Origin: an uncultured Clostridium sp.
Lineage (GTDB): Bacteria > Bacillota > Clostridia > TANB77 > CAG-508
NCBI GenBank assembly: GCA_900555615.1
Contig: USMB01000045.1
Span: forward strand, 1-10,818
Reading direction: 5' to 3'
DNA: 10,818 nt
Both the position numbers and the translations under genes were made by a program. Positions within the stretch are counted from its first letter, which is position 1; each line of letters starts with the position of its first letter. The notes beneath the pieces were generated by a model. That model did no database searches, was not told the DNA's origin, and saw nothing but the letters and a program-made list of their open reading frames with translations. Shown one piece after another: positions 1 to 5,239 of this stretch.

Positions 1-81
1 CAGATTTTGCAAATTGAACATTATTAGTAAAATAACAAATAATAAAGTAATAAAAATTAAATTGAAACAAATCAATTAATA

Positions 82-97
82 AAGGTAAAAAAGGTTT
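82..97 (+). other. GGTAAAAAAGG motif upstream of the first gene
   Basis: AAGGTAAAA followed by AAGGTTTA, with GG pairs 9 bases apart (84-85 and 93-94). Read on the other strand this resembles the tandem TTTACCTTTT units at 3401-3420. It may be a shared regulatory word or only A-tract composition. Low confidence. Confidence 0.25.
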
Positions 98-142
98 ATA
101 AGATTATACAAAATAATGATAAGAAAAGGAGAAAATAAGAAA

Positions 143-1264
143 ATGAAAAACTTTCAAAAAAGTAACAAAAAAACAGTAATGTTATATATTGCTTTAGGAA
201 CAATTATTTTAGGATTTGTTATAGGATATTTTATAATTTTCAGACAAAGTATAGTAAAAAAACCAATTTCAAAAGTTATAAATTTTGTGAACGAAAATAC
301 ACAAGATTTAAATGAAATACAAAAATGTAACTATGAAATCTTTCAACCCACGTTTAGACAGGCGGACGGTAGTAATTATGATCTTAGAGATGAAATGAAA
401 GAACAAGATATGATTTTATATAAGAAAATAAATACTTATCAAGAATATAAAGAAATAAAATCAAAGTGGAATAACATTTTAGACATGAATGAAAAAGACT
501 TTGAAAGCAGTTTTATGATGATTACATCTGTTTGGAACAATGATATGATAGGATTAGTTGTAGATAATATAGAAACAGATGAAGATACACTCTATATAAG
601 TCTTATTAAAGATGTTGACATGAATGAGGAAGATAAAAAGAAAATTGGCATTTCTTATATAATTCCTAGAGAAATGGAAAAAGATAATATAATATGTGTA
701 AGAAATTTTGATGACAGAGAAAAAGATTTTGATACAGGAATGAAGATTGGAAAATTTGAAGAAGGAATAACAAGTCCAACAACCTTTCAATATCGAGATG
801 AGGTATTTCAAAAAATGATAAAAGAATCAAATAATTCTACTAATATAAAATATCAAATAGTTGAACCAGAGTGGCAAAATATGATGAGTACAAATTTTGC
901 AATAAAATCAAATATGCAAGATATAAATTTGAAAAATTGGCAGAGTCTGGGTAATGGATATTATTATTTAACAGTCACGGACTATAGTGAATATGTGAAA
1001 TTGATGAAAGACTATAATATACAAAGTTTAACATGGCATGATTTTCAATATATATATACAATTGTTATAATAAATTCAAATGCAAATAAGATTATAAAAG
1101 CTAATGATATAATAGAAAATGCAAATGTGAACTTGTATTTGTCATTATATTCAGAAACAAACAATGATATTGATAAAGATATAGAGTTTCAAGGAATGAC
1201 AGTTGTTTTACCGAATTATATGAATTTAAAATCTGATTTTTTAAAATTAATTGTTAATGATTAA
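143..1264 (+). CDS. Membrane-anchored protein with duplicated extracellular domain, unknown function
   Basis: 373 residues from the ATG at 143, chosen because AAAAGGAG at 124-131 sits 11 bases before it; the in-frame ATG at 116 lies upstream of that SD. A basic N-terminus (about residues 1-11) is followed by one hydrophobic helix (about 12-33) without a lipobox cysteine, so the remaining ~340 residues should lie outside the membrane. Two halves look related: a first copy around residues 85-190 (TYQEYKEIK, then DFESSFMMITS, then TLYISLI, then SYIIPREM) and a second around 265-373 (DYSEYVKLM, DFQYIYTIVI, NLYLSLY, TVVLPNYM). The pattern of a Tyr/Glu-rich helix, a DF-beta strand, then a strand and a proline-containing strand loosely recalls PrcB-type domains, but I do not claim that family. 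It is followed by its own terminator, so it is probably monocistronic. Function unknown. Confidence 0.8.
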   Translation: MKNFQKSNKKTVMLYIALGTIILGFVIGYFIIFRQSIVKKPISKVINFVNENTQDLNEIQKCNYEIFQPTFRQADGSNYDLRDEMKEQDMILYKKINTYQEYKEIKSKWNNILDMNEKDFESSFMMITSVWNNDMIGLVVDNIETDEDTLYISLIKDVDMNEEDKKKIGISYIIPREMEKDNIICVRNFDDREKDFDTGMKIGKFEEGITSPTTFQYRDEVFQKMIKESNNSTNIKYQIVEPEWQNMMSTNFAIKSNMQDINLKNWQSLGNGYYYLTVTDYSEYVKLMKDYNIQSLTWHDFQYIYTIVIINSNANKIIKANDIIENANVNLYLSLYSETNNDIDKDIEFQGMTVVLPNYMNLKSDFLKLIVND

Positions 1265-1277
1265 AACAATACAAATA

Positions 1278-1303
1278 AAATAGAGGGTAGAACCTCTATT
1301 TTT
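1278..1303 (+). terminator. Rho-independent terminator of the first gene
   Basis: Perfect 9-bp stem AAATAGAGG (1278-1286) / CCTCTATTT (1293-1301) with a 6-base loop, running into a T-rich tail. It lies 14 bases after the stop codon at 1264. Confidence 0.85.
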
Positions 1304-1320
1304 ATTGTTTAATATTACTT

Positions 1321-1350
1321 TTTACTTTTTTTATCTTTTTTTATTTTTTT
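1321..1350 (+). promoter_or_regulatory. Phased 10-bp T-tract repeats upstream of the SH3b gene promoter
   Basis: Three consecutive 10-mers, TTTACTTTTT, TTATCTTTTT and TTATTTTTTT. They start 52, 42 and 32 bases before the -10 hexamer. T-tracts at helical periodicity are expected to bend DNA, as described for phased A-tracts upstream of clostridial promoters such as C. perfringens plc. They could instead be tandem operator half-sites. A matching block precedes the other secreted-protein gene. Confidence 0.5.
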
Positions 1351-1378
1351 AACATATTGTAAAAAAGAATGCTATAAT
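1349..1378 (+). promoter_or_regulatory. Sigma-A promoter of the SH3b-repeat gene
   Basis: TTAACA (1349-1354), an 18-bp spacer and TATAAT (1373-1378). An extended -10 TGC lies directly before the hexamer. AAAAAA plus TGCTATAATA is shared with the promoter at 3441-3449. Confidence 0.75.
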
Positions 1379-1404
1379 ATACAAGGATGATTTAAGCTTG
1401 TATA
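1378..1404. promoter_or_regulatory. Dyad across the expected transcription start (candidate operator)
   Basis: Perfect 8-bp arms TATACAAG (1378-1385) and CTTGTATA (1397-1404), 11 bases apart. The dyad begins on the last base of the -10 and covers the expected +1 near 1385, a typical repressor position. Its right arm overlaps the start of the leader hairpin at 1401-1441. Confidence 0.45.
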
Positions 1405-1441
1405 CCATTTTTGTAAAAAAATTTTTGCAAGGATTGGTATA
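1401..1441 (+). other. 5'-leader hairpin of the SH3b gene mRNA
   Basis: TATACCA (1401-1407) can pair with TGGTATA (1435-1441); the loop is A/T-rich. The right arm ends two bases before the flanking repeat arm at 1444. Confidence 0.4.
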
Positions 1442-1443
1442 AA

Positions 1444-1456
1444 GAATGCTAAGGAA
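1444..1456 (+). repeat. Left arm of gene-flanking inverted repeat A
   Basis: GAATGCTAAGGAA is the perfect reverse complement of TTCCTTAGCATTC at 2363-2375. It sits in the 5' UTR, 15 bases before the SD. With a two-base bulge the match continues into AATT. In the mRNA the two arms could pair and loop out the whole ORF. Confidence 0.85.
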
Positions 1457-1484
1457 AATTAAAAAGAAAACAGGAGGAAAAGAC

Positions 1485-2345
1485 ATGACAAAAAAACAAA
1501 CACTTTTTAAACGGGGGTTGTCATTAGTACTTGTTCTTATAGCTATGCTAACAGCAGTTCCGTCTACGCATGCTTTTGCAATGCAGACTGATTTAGAAAA
1601 TCAGCAGAGTACTTTTACGAAAGATGTTGCAACTACTGTTTCTAAGAATGAAGGAGTAGCTTTGGCAGCTGAACCTGAAAGTTCATTTAATGGATGTTGG
1701 GCAATCACAACTATGGCTGTTCCTGTATACGATACACAGTATTGTACAAACAGGATCGGTTCTTTGTTTCTTCGAGAAGGATTTACTATTTTGATGCGTG
1801 GCAGTGGCTTTTTGTACGTAGAATATAGTACATCAACTGGTGCCAAAAGAGGTTATATCAATTTTGGAGTTAATGCTGGAGTATCAATGCAGTCCGATTA
1901 TAGTAGCGTTGGTAAAATGACTTCTACTGCCAATGTATACTATGGTACGGATACAAGTACTTTTAGACAAGTAGGTGCGGTTTACGCAGGTGAAACAGTA
2001 GCAGTTCTGGCAAAGAATTCCTACTGGGCATACATTGAATACAATACTACTACTGGTAGAAAACGTGGATATGTATATACCAACACTGTTCAAAGCTACA
2101 ATACACCTGAGTCTGGTACATGGGGTACATTGTATACTTTAAGAACTCCTCAGACTAAATATATCGAAGGAAACAAGACGATATATGCTGGTCCTGGAGA
2201 AAACTATGCACAAGTAGGCTCCGTTTCTAATGAAAATGTAACCTTTAGAGGTGAAATTGTATTGTCCGGTGATTTATATGCCTGGTATGTGGAATACGAT
2301 ACCTCAAGTGGGAAAAAGAGTGGTTTCATTTTAACTTGGCTGTAA
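1485..2345 (+). CDS. Secreted triple SH3b-like repeat protein
   Basis: 286 residues from the ATG at 1485, preceded by AGGAGG (1472-1477) at 7-base spacing. An upstream in-frame ATG at 1446 falls inside the flanking repeat arm and has no SD. A signal peptide is clear: basic MTKKQTLFKR, a hydrophobic core (about 11-24), and likely cleavage after the THA or AFA near residues 30-32. After a ~35-residue polar linker come three SH3b-like units (about 70-127, 145-206, 228-286). Each ends in a version of the same motif: YVEYSTSTGAKRGY, YIEYNTTTGRKRGY, YVEYDTSSGKKSGF. Bacterial SH3 domains commonly bind peptidoglycan or other wall polymers. No catalytic domain accompanies them, so it may be a wall-bound, adhesive or decoy protein (inference). 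Two cysteines (71 and 87) could form a disulfide. GC is far above the neighbours (25 of 60 bases at 1921-1980) and Arg codons include CGT, suggesting foreign origin. Confidence 0.85.
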   Translation: MTKKQTLFKRGLSLVLVLIAMLTAVPSTHAFAMQTDLENQQSTFTKDVATTVSKNEGVALAAEPESSFNGCWAITTMAVPVYDTQYCTNRIGSLFLREGFTILMRGSGFLYVEYSTSTGAKRGYINFGVNAGVSMQSDYSSVGKMTSTANVYYGTDTSTFRQVGAVYAGETVAVLAKNSYWAYIEYNTTTGRKRGYVYTNTVQSYNTPESGTWGTLYTLRTPQTKYIEGNKTIYAGPGENYAQVGSVSNENVTFRGEIVLSGDLYAWYVEYDTSSGKKSGFILTWL

Positions 2346-2362
2346 TGAAAAAATAAACACAA

Positions 2363-2375
2363 TTCCTTAGCATTC
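2363..2375 (+). repeat. Right arm of gene-flanking inverted repeat A
   Basis: TTCCTTAGCATTC, perfect complement of 1444-1456. It starts 17 bases after the stop codon and ends two bases before the terminator stem. Confidence 0.85.
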
Positions 2376-2377
2376 GG

Positions 2378-2408
2378 CGGGAATATCCTTTTTGGATATT
2401 CCCGTTTT
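2378..2408 (+). terminator. Rho-independent terminator of the SH3b gene
   Basis: Perfect 11-bp stem CGGGAATATCC / GGATATTCCCG with a T5 loop, followed by TTTTAT. It is GC-rich for this region and strong. Confidence 0.92.
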
Positions 2409-2516
2409 ATTTAAAAATATTCATTTAAACTGTAAAGAATAAAAAATAGATAGTAATTAGTATTTTAGTATCGAACCAATGTGAATAGCAAAAGTTATTA
2501 TTTTAGTGTATTATAA

Positions 2517-2565
2517 AAAAAGTTAGTTTGAAATAAGTATTAAATGAGTTTCAAACTAACTTTTT
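2517..2565 (-). terminator. Terminator of the Spo0A-like gene
   Basis: Perfect 17-bp inverted repeat, AAAAAGTTAGTTTGAAA (2517-2533) and its complement (2549-2565), with a 15-base loop. On the minus strand it lies 19 bases after the stop codon and runs into a T tract. Nothing further is evident in the gene-free stretch 2409-2516. Confidence 0.85.
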
Positions 2566-2584
2566 GAATTGATTAAATTATAAA

Positions 2585-3304
2585 TTAAATGACTTTATAC
2601 AATTTATTTAAAATTGTATATATCACTAATTTGGGCTTGGGTTTAGAAACTGTATAAAAATTAAAATAATTTTTTAGCCTAGTTTCATCGCATTCGTAGA
2701 ACATAGAATTTGTTGCAGCTCTAATATTACCTTTTATTGTGTTAACGGTTTTATTATATTTCTTTGCAATAACAGGATAAATATTTTTATTTAAATTTTC
2801 ACTACTATCATAATTATTATAAATTAATGCAATACTTTCTGCTAAATATCTAGAGCCATAGTATGATAAATTGTACCCTATATACTTTAATTCCTCATAA
2901 ATTTTACCCAATAGAATAGAGTCATTAAGTTTAGCTATTTTATTTTTTGCTATTTCACTTATTTTCAAAAATACCATTGGTAGATTTTCAAAGGCTGAAA
3001 CATATTCATATATATAAGCATCAGGCAAAGCATTATTAATATTTTTAGAAAGTACGATAATAGATTTTTTGTATTTTTCATGATAGGAATTAGATATAGT
3101 ATGTAGATTATGTATAATATAATCTATGTCTTCATCTAAATTTATTAAAGTAATATCTATTAACCCTGTATTTAATATTTTTATTCCTTCATCTAAGTTA
3201 CATACAAGAGAGTGAACTCTAATTTGATGACTGTTTTCAGAAATATAATTTAGTAAATTTTTTGAATTATTAGTATCTTTATCTATAATTAACAAATTTA
3301 ACAT
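2585..3304 (-). CDS. Spo0A-like orphan regulator with degenerate receiver domain
   Basis: 239 residues from the ATG at 3304, chosen for GGAGG seven bases upstream; the longer frame from 3334 lacks an SD. Residues ~1-125 keep a receiver-like pattern (LLIIDKD at 4-10, a strand near 51-55, IIVLSKN near 82-88). Aligned by eye to Spo0A, the phospho-acceptor Asp is Asn55 (DITLIN against DVLVLD), only one of the acidic pair is kept, and the conserved Lys is absent, so ordinary phosphorylation is unlikely. Residues ~130-239 match the Spo0A C-terminal DNA-binding domain: YGSRYLAESIALIYNN, NIYPVIAKKYNKTVNTIKG, IRAA, and a YTVSKPKPK tail segment. In the recognition helix the Spo0A RVERAIRHA becomes TIKGNIRAA, so DNA contacts probably differ from the classical 0A box. 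It lies between two secreted-protein genes with similar promoters and runs toward the first. A role in controlling them is inference. Confidence 0.85.
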   Translation of the reverse strand: MLNLLIIDKDTNNSKNLLNYISENSHQIRVHSLVCNLDEGIKILNTGLIDITLINLDEDIDYIIHNLHTISNSYHEKYKKSIIVLSKNINNALPDAYIYEYVSAFENLPMVFLKISEIAKNKIAKLNDSILLGKIYEELKYIGYNLSYYGSRYLAESIALIYNNYDSSENLNKNIYPVIAKKYNKTVNTIKGNIRAATNSMFYECDETRLKNYFNFYTVSKPKPKLVIYTILNKLYKVI

Positions 3305-3347
3305 TTCAATACCTCCATCGTATTTTCTAAACATTAGATGAAAGAAA

Positions 3348-3376
3348 TATAAAATAGAGGGTGCAAATTTTGTAAA
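3348..3376 (-). promoter_or_regulatory. Candidate promoter of the Spo0A-like gene
   Basis: On the minus strand TTTACA (3376-3371), a 17-bp spacer and TTTATA (3353-3348). The -10 is weak. The tandem TTTACC block at 3401-3420 lies 25-50 bp upstream of this -35, so a protein bound there could affect both divergent genes. Confidence 0.4.
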
Positions 3377-3400
3377 AAAAAGGAAAAAATATAAAAAAAA

Positions 3401-3430
3401 TTTACCTTTTTTTACCTTTTTTCTCTTTTT
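3401..3430 (+). promoter_or_regulatory. Phased 10-bp T-tract repeats in the divergent intergenic region
   Basis: Three consecutive 10-mers, TTTACCTTTT twice and then TTCTCTTTTT. They start 43, 33 and 23 bases before the -10 at 3444. Compared with 1321-1350 the block is shifted by about one helical turn, so it keeps roughly the same face relative to the promoter. It may be a bend, or a tandem operator with 10-bp spacing; as I recall, tandem Spo0A boxes are also about one turn apart. Confidence 0.5.
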
Positions 3431-3440
3431 GAAAAAATTG

Positions 3441-3449
3441 TGCTATAAT
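3441..3449 (+). promoter_or_regulatory. Extended -10 promoter of the small secreted protein gene
   Basis: TGC followed by TATAAT (3444-3449). No good -35 lies at 17-18 bp, which fits dependence on the extended -10, the upstream bend or an activator. It has an A-tract plus TGCTATAATA in common with the promoter at 1370-1378. Confidence 0.65.
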
Positions 3450-3471
3450 AAAAATGCTTTCGGACAGAAGA

Positions 3472-3518
3472 TTCAATAAGTTTTGAGTTTGACAAATTCA
3501 AACCAATTTATTATTGAA
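3472..3518 (+). other. 5'-leader hairpin containing a Spo0A-box-like sequence
   Basis: Outer arms TTCAATAA (3472-3479) / TTATTGAA (3511-3518) and an inner stem GTTTGA (3487-3492) / TCAAAC (3498-3503) with a 5-base loop, all within the expected leader. TTTGACAAA at 3488-3496 is, on the minus strand, TTTGTCAAA, which fits the 0A-box consensus TTTGTCRAA. The hairpin may fully explain that match. Confidence 0.5.
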
Positions 3519-3525
3519 AAATAGG

Positions 3526-3537
3526 GGAATGATTTGC
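3526..3537 (+). repeat. Left arm of gene-flanking inverted repeat B
   Basis: GGAATGATTTGC, perfect reverse complement of GCAAATCATTCC at 4112-4123. It lies in the 5' UTR, 11 bases before the SD, the same position as repeat A. Both repeats begin with (G)GAATG but otherwise differ in sequence. Confidence 0.85.
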
Positions 3538-3562
3538 GAAACAAGATTAAGGAGGACTATTT

Positions 3563-4102
3563 ATGAAAACAAATCGCAAAATTCGTTTTGTATCTTTTGC
3601 TTTTGCAATTATGATGTTGATGCTCAGCTTTTCTACTGTTGCTTTTGCAGCAGAGAATAATACCGAGCAAATGATTCCTGAAAATGTTGTCTCTGTTGAA
3701 CAGCTGGACAACGGAAAAATTCGGACAACCTACGAGTTCGAAGTTACCCCTGAGGATGTTGATGAAAACGGTGTTGCCACCTGTGCAGTGGATTCGTCTT
3801 TCACCATGACTGGCACTTACTATCGTGGTGCTGACAGAAAGTACGATGGAAACTATCTGGATTATACCATGATTGTTACCAGTTCCAATGGCACTGCTGT
3901 CGACAAGCAAGTTTCTATTCAGCTGTGGGATTACAACCATAGCTATAGTCTGCATACTGATATTGTCAATGCTGATGGAACCGCCGTAACTGAGTATGGC
4001 GTACCTATTGTTGCCAATAGGACTTACTACTTCAAGTACTATTTGGTTAGTGGTACGACTTCCAATCTCAGAATCAGACTGATTATTGACACATGGAGTT
4101 AA
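3563..4102 (+). CDS. Small secreted protein, unknown function
   Basis: 179 residues from the ATG at 3563, with AAGGAGG at 3549-3555 (7-base spacing). The signal peptide is textbook: MKTNRKIRF, a hydrophobic core at ~10-23, and cleavage after AFA at residue 29 (or after residue 30). The mature protein is about 150 residues. A short acidic stretch (32-72) precedes a region rich in Tyr, Thr, Ser and alternating hydrophobics (about 80-179) that looks all-beta. There is one cysteine (74). I do not recognise a family. GC is strikingly high (29 of 60 bases at 3781-3840) and codons such as CGT, GCC and CTG are common, unlike the AGA/TTA-rich neighbours. It is flanked by inverted repeat B and has its own promoter and terminator, so it is a self-contained unit built like the SH3b gene. 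Confidence 0.85.
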   Translation: MKTNRKIRFVSFAFAIMMLMLSFSTVAFAAENNTEQMIPENVVSVEQLDNGKIRTTYEFEVTPEDVDENGVATCAVDSSFTMTGTYYRGADRKYDGNYLDYTMIVTSSNGTAVDKQVSIQLWDYNHSYSLHTDIVNADGTAVTEYGVPIVANRTYYFKYYLVSGTTSNLRIRLIIDTWS

Positions 4103-4111
4103 GGTAAAAAA

Positions 4112-4123
4112 GCAAATCATTCC
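4112..4123 (+). repeat. Right arm of gene-flanking inverted repeat B
   Basis: GCAAATCATTCC, perfect complement of 3526-3537, starting 9 bases after the stop codon and 10 bases before the terminator stem. GGTAAAAAAG (4103-4112) directly precedes it and partly overlaps its first base. Confidence 0.85.
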
Positions 4124-4133
4124 ACTATAAAAT

Positions 4134-4162
4134 AAAAGGCATCCTGTTTTAGGGTGCCTTTT
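4134..4162. terminator. Bidirectional terminator between convergent genes
   Basis: 11-bp stem AAAAGGCATCC / GGGTGCCTTTT with one T-G wobble and a 7-base loop. T-rich on the right and A-rich on the left, so it can serve both the secreted-protein gene (+) and the anti-sigma gene ending at 4169 (-). Confidence 0.9.
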
Positions 4163-4168
4163 ATGATA

Positions 4169-5239
4169 TTATTTTGAGAATTCCAAATCTAATTGCTTAT
4201 CGGAAGCTAGATTAATATGTAGATATAATTTGTTAATGTTATCGTAAATGGAAATAGGATAAAGTAGTGTAATAGTACTACTATATGGTTCGGAACTATT
4301 AATATTTTTTGATAACATTTTAGTTGGTCTATATGTATTATTATTTTCGTCTTTTAAAGTTATTGCGTTGTGAGTGTAAAGTGTTGCTTCATCAAATAAG
4401 GTATTTAATTGTAGATCTATTGAAAACGATGTGGCGGTAATAGATGTTTTAATATTATCAATATATTGATTATCTGTAGAAGAATATTCATAAGAATTTC
4501 TTGTAACAAGTTTGTCATCTATATTTATTGAAAAATTCCAATTACCATTAATGTTTTTAATTTCTTCATCTAATTCTAACGTTATCTTAGATATTTCTAT
4601 ATATAGAGTTTGACAACTTGGAAATTCTTTTGAATTTACTAACAATGAATCTCTAATGGTTGTGCTATCTATAAATTGTTGTTCACTTGTCGAGTCTACA
4701 CTAGTTGCGAGTACATTAGTATTTGTAGTATTTTCTGAGATAAAGCATAAAGTATTATTTTTTTCATCTTTTATAATCAAGCTTGCATATTTCATATTTT
4801 TTAAGCTAATCACTTTTCCGTAATATTTATAAACAAAAGAAATATCTAAAGTGTGGTTATCCATAAGCAAGTAATCAACTTTTACTCCAACATCATTATA
4901 AGTTATAAAGTCCATATCTACATTTTGAACGTATCCATTATCAACAGCTTTATCAATGCCAGGAGTGCTATTTGTAAAAATATTCGTTATAAAATTAATT
5001 ATATCTTTTGCATAAACAGTAGTTGCTGTGACAATTCCAAGGCAAAGGATAAATAATGCAACTCTTTTTATCATTATAAGTGTAGTGGATTTTTCTTTAT
5101 GATTATCTTTAAATGCGTTTTCAATAGCATTTTTAGTAGACAGAGGAACTTCTTCATTTTTGTTGTCATAGTAGTCAAATAACATTTTGTCGAAATCATC
5201 GGGGTTGTCAAATGTATCAAATCTATCTTTTTGCTTCAT
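4169..5239 (-). CDS. DUF4179-type membrane anti-sigma factor
   Basis: 356 residues. The acidic cytoplasmic segment (about 1-57) should be the sigma-binding part. One transmembrane helix follows (about 58-77, VALFILCLGIVTATTVYA). The segment after it, with GIDKAVDNGYVQNVDMDF and GVKVDYLLMDNHTLDISF (about 94-136), is characteristic of DUF4179 proteins, which are commonly encoded next to ECF sigma factors in Clostridia. The remaining ~220 residues are a beta-rich extracellular region that probably senses envelope conditions. The start codon overlaps the 3' end of the sigma gene by 17 bases, and its SD (AAGGAGGG) lies inside that gene, so translation is coupled and stoichiometry can be held. Family membership is from recalled pattern; the function is the usual one for such pairs. 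Confidence 0.82.
   Translation of the reverse strand: MKQKDRFDTFDNPDDFDKMLFDYYDNKNEEVPLSTKNAIENAFKDNHKEKSTTLIMIKRVALFILCLGIVTATTVYAKDIINFITNIFTNSTPGIDKAVDNGYVQNVDMDFITYNDVGVKVDYLLMDNHTLDISFVYKYYGKVISLKNMKYASLIIKDEKNNTLCFISENTTNTNVLATSVDSTSEQQFIDSTTIRDSLLVNSKEFPSCQTLYIEISKITLELDEEIKNINGNWNFSINIDDKLVTRNSYEYSSTDNQYIDNIKTSITATSFSIDLQLNTLFDEATLYTHNAITLKDENNNTYRPTKMLSKNINSSEPYSSTITLLYPISIYDNINKLYLHINLASDKQLDLEFSK

Noticed and set aside
554..811. Minus-strand ORF of 85 codons inside the first gene
   Set aside because: Antisense shadow of a long well-supported CDS; low-complexity Ile/Phe-rich product and no SD.
1601..2093. Minus-strand ORFs inside the SH3b gene
   Set aside because: Fully contained antisense frames without SD; the plus frame has a signal peptide and domain repeats.
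1444..2375. Repeat A as ends of a transposon
   Set aside because: No transposase inside, arms differ from repeat B, no target-site duplication seen, and the arms fall within transcribed UTRs between leader hairpin and terminator.
2517..2565. 17-bp inverted repeat as a mobile-element end or CRISPR repeat
   Set aside because: It has loop, stem and T tract correctly placed after the Spo0A-like gene, so it is explained as a terminator; no spacer array exists.
3557..4120. 187-codon minus-strand ORF opposite the small secreted protein gene
   Set aside because: Nearly identical extent but no SD or promoter, and it crosses both repeat arms; the plus strand has SD, signal peptide, promoter and terminator.
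4853..5056. Plus-strand ORF opposite the anti-sigma gene
   Set aside because: Antisense shadow with no SD.
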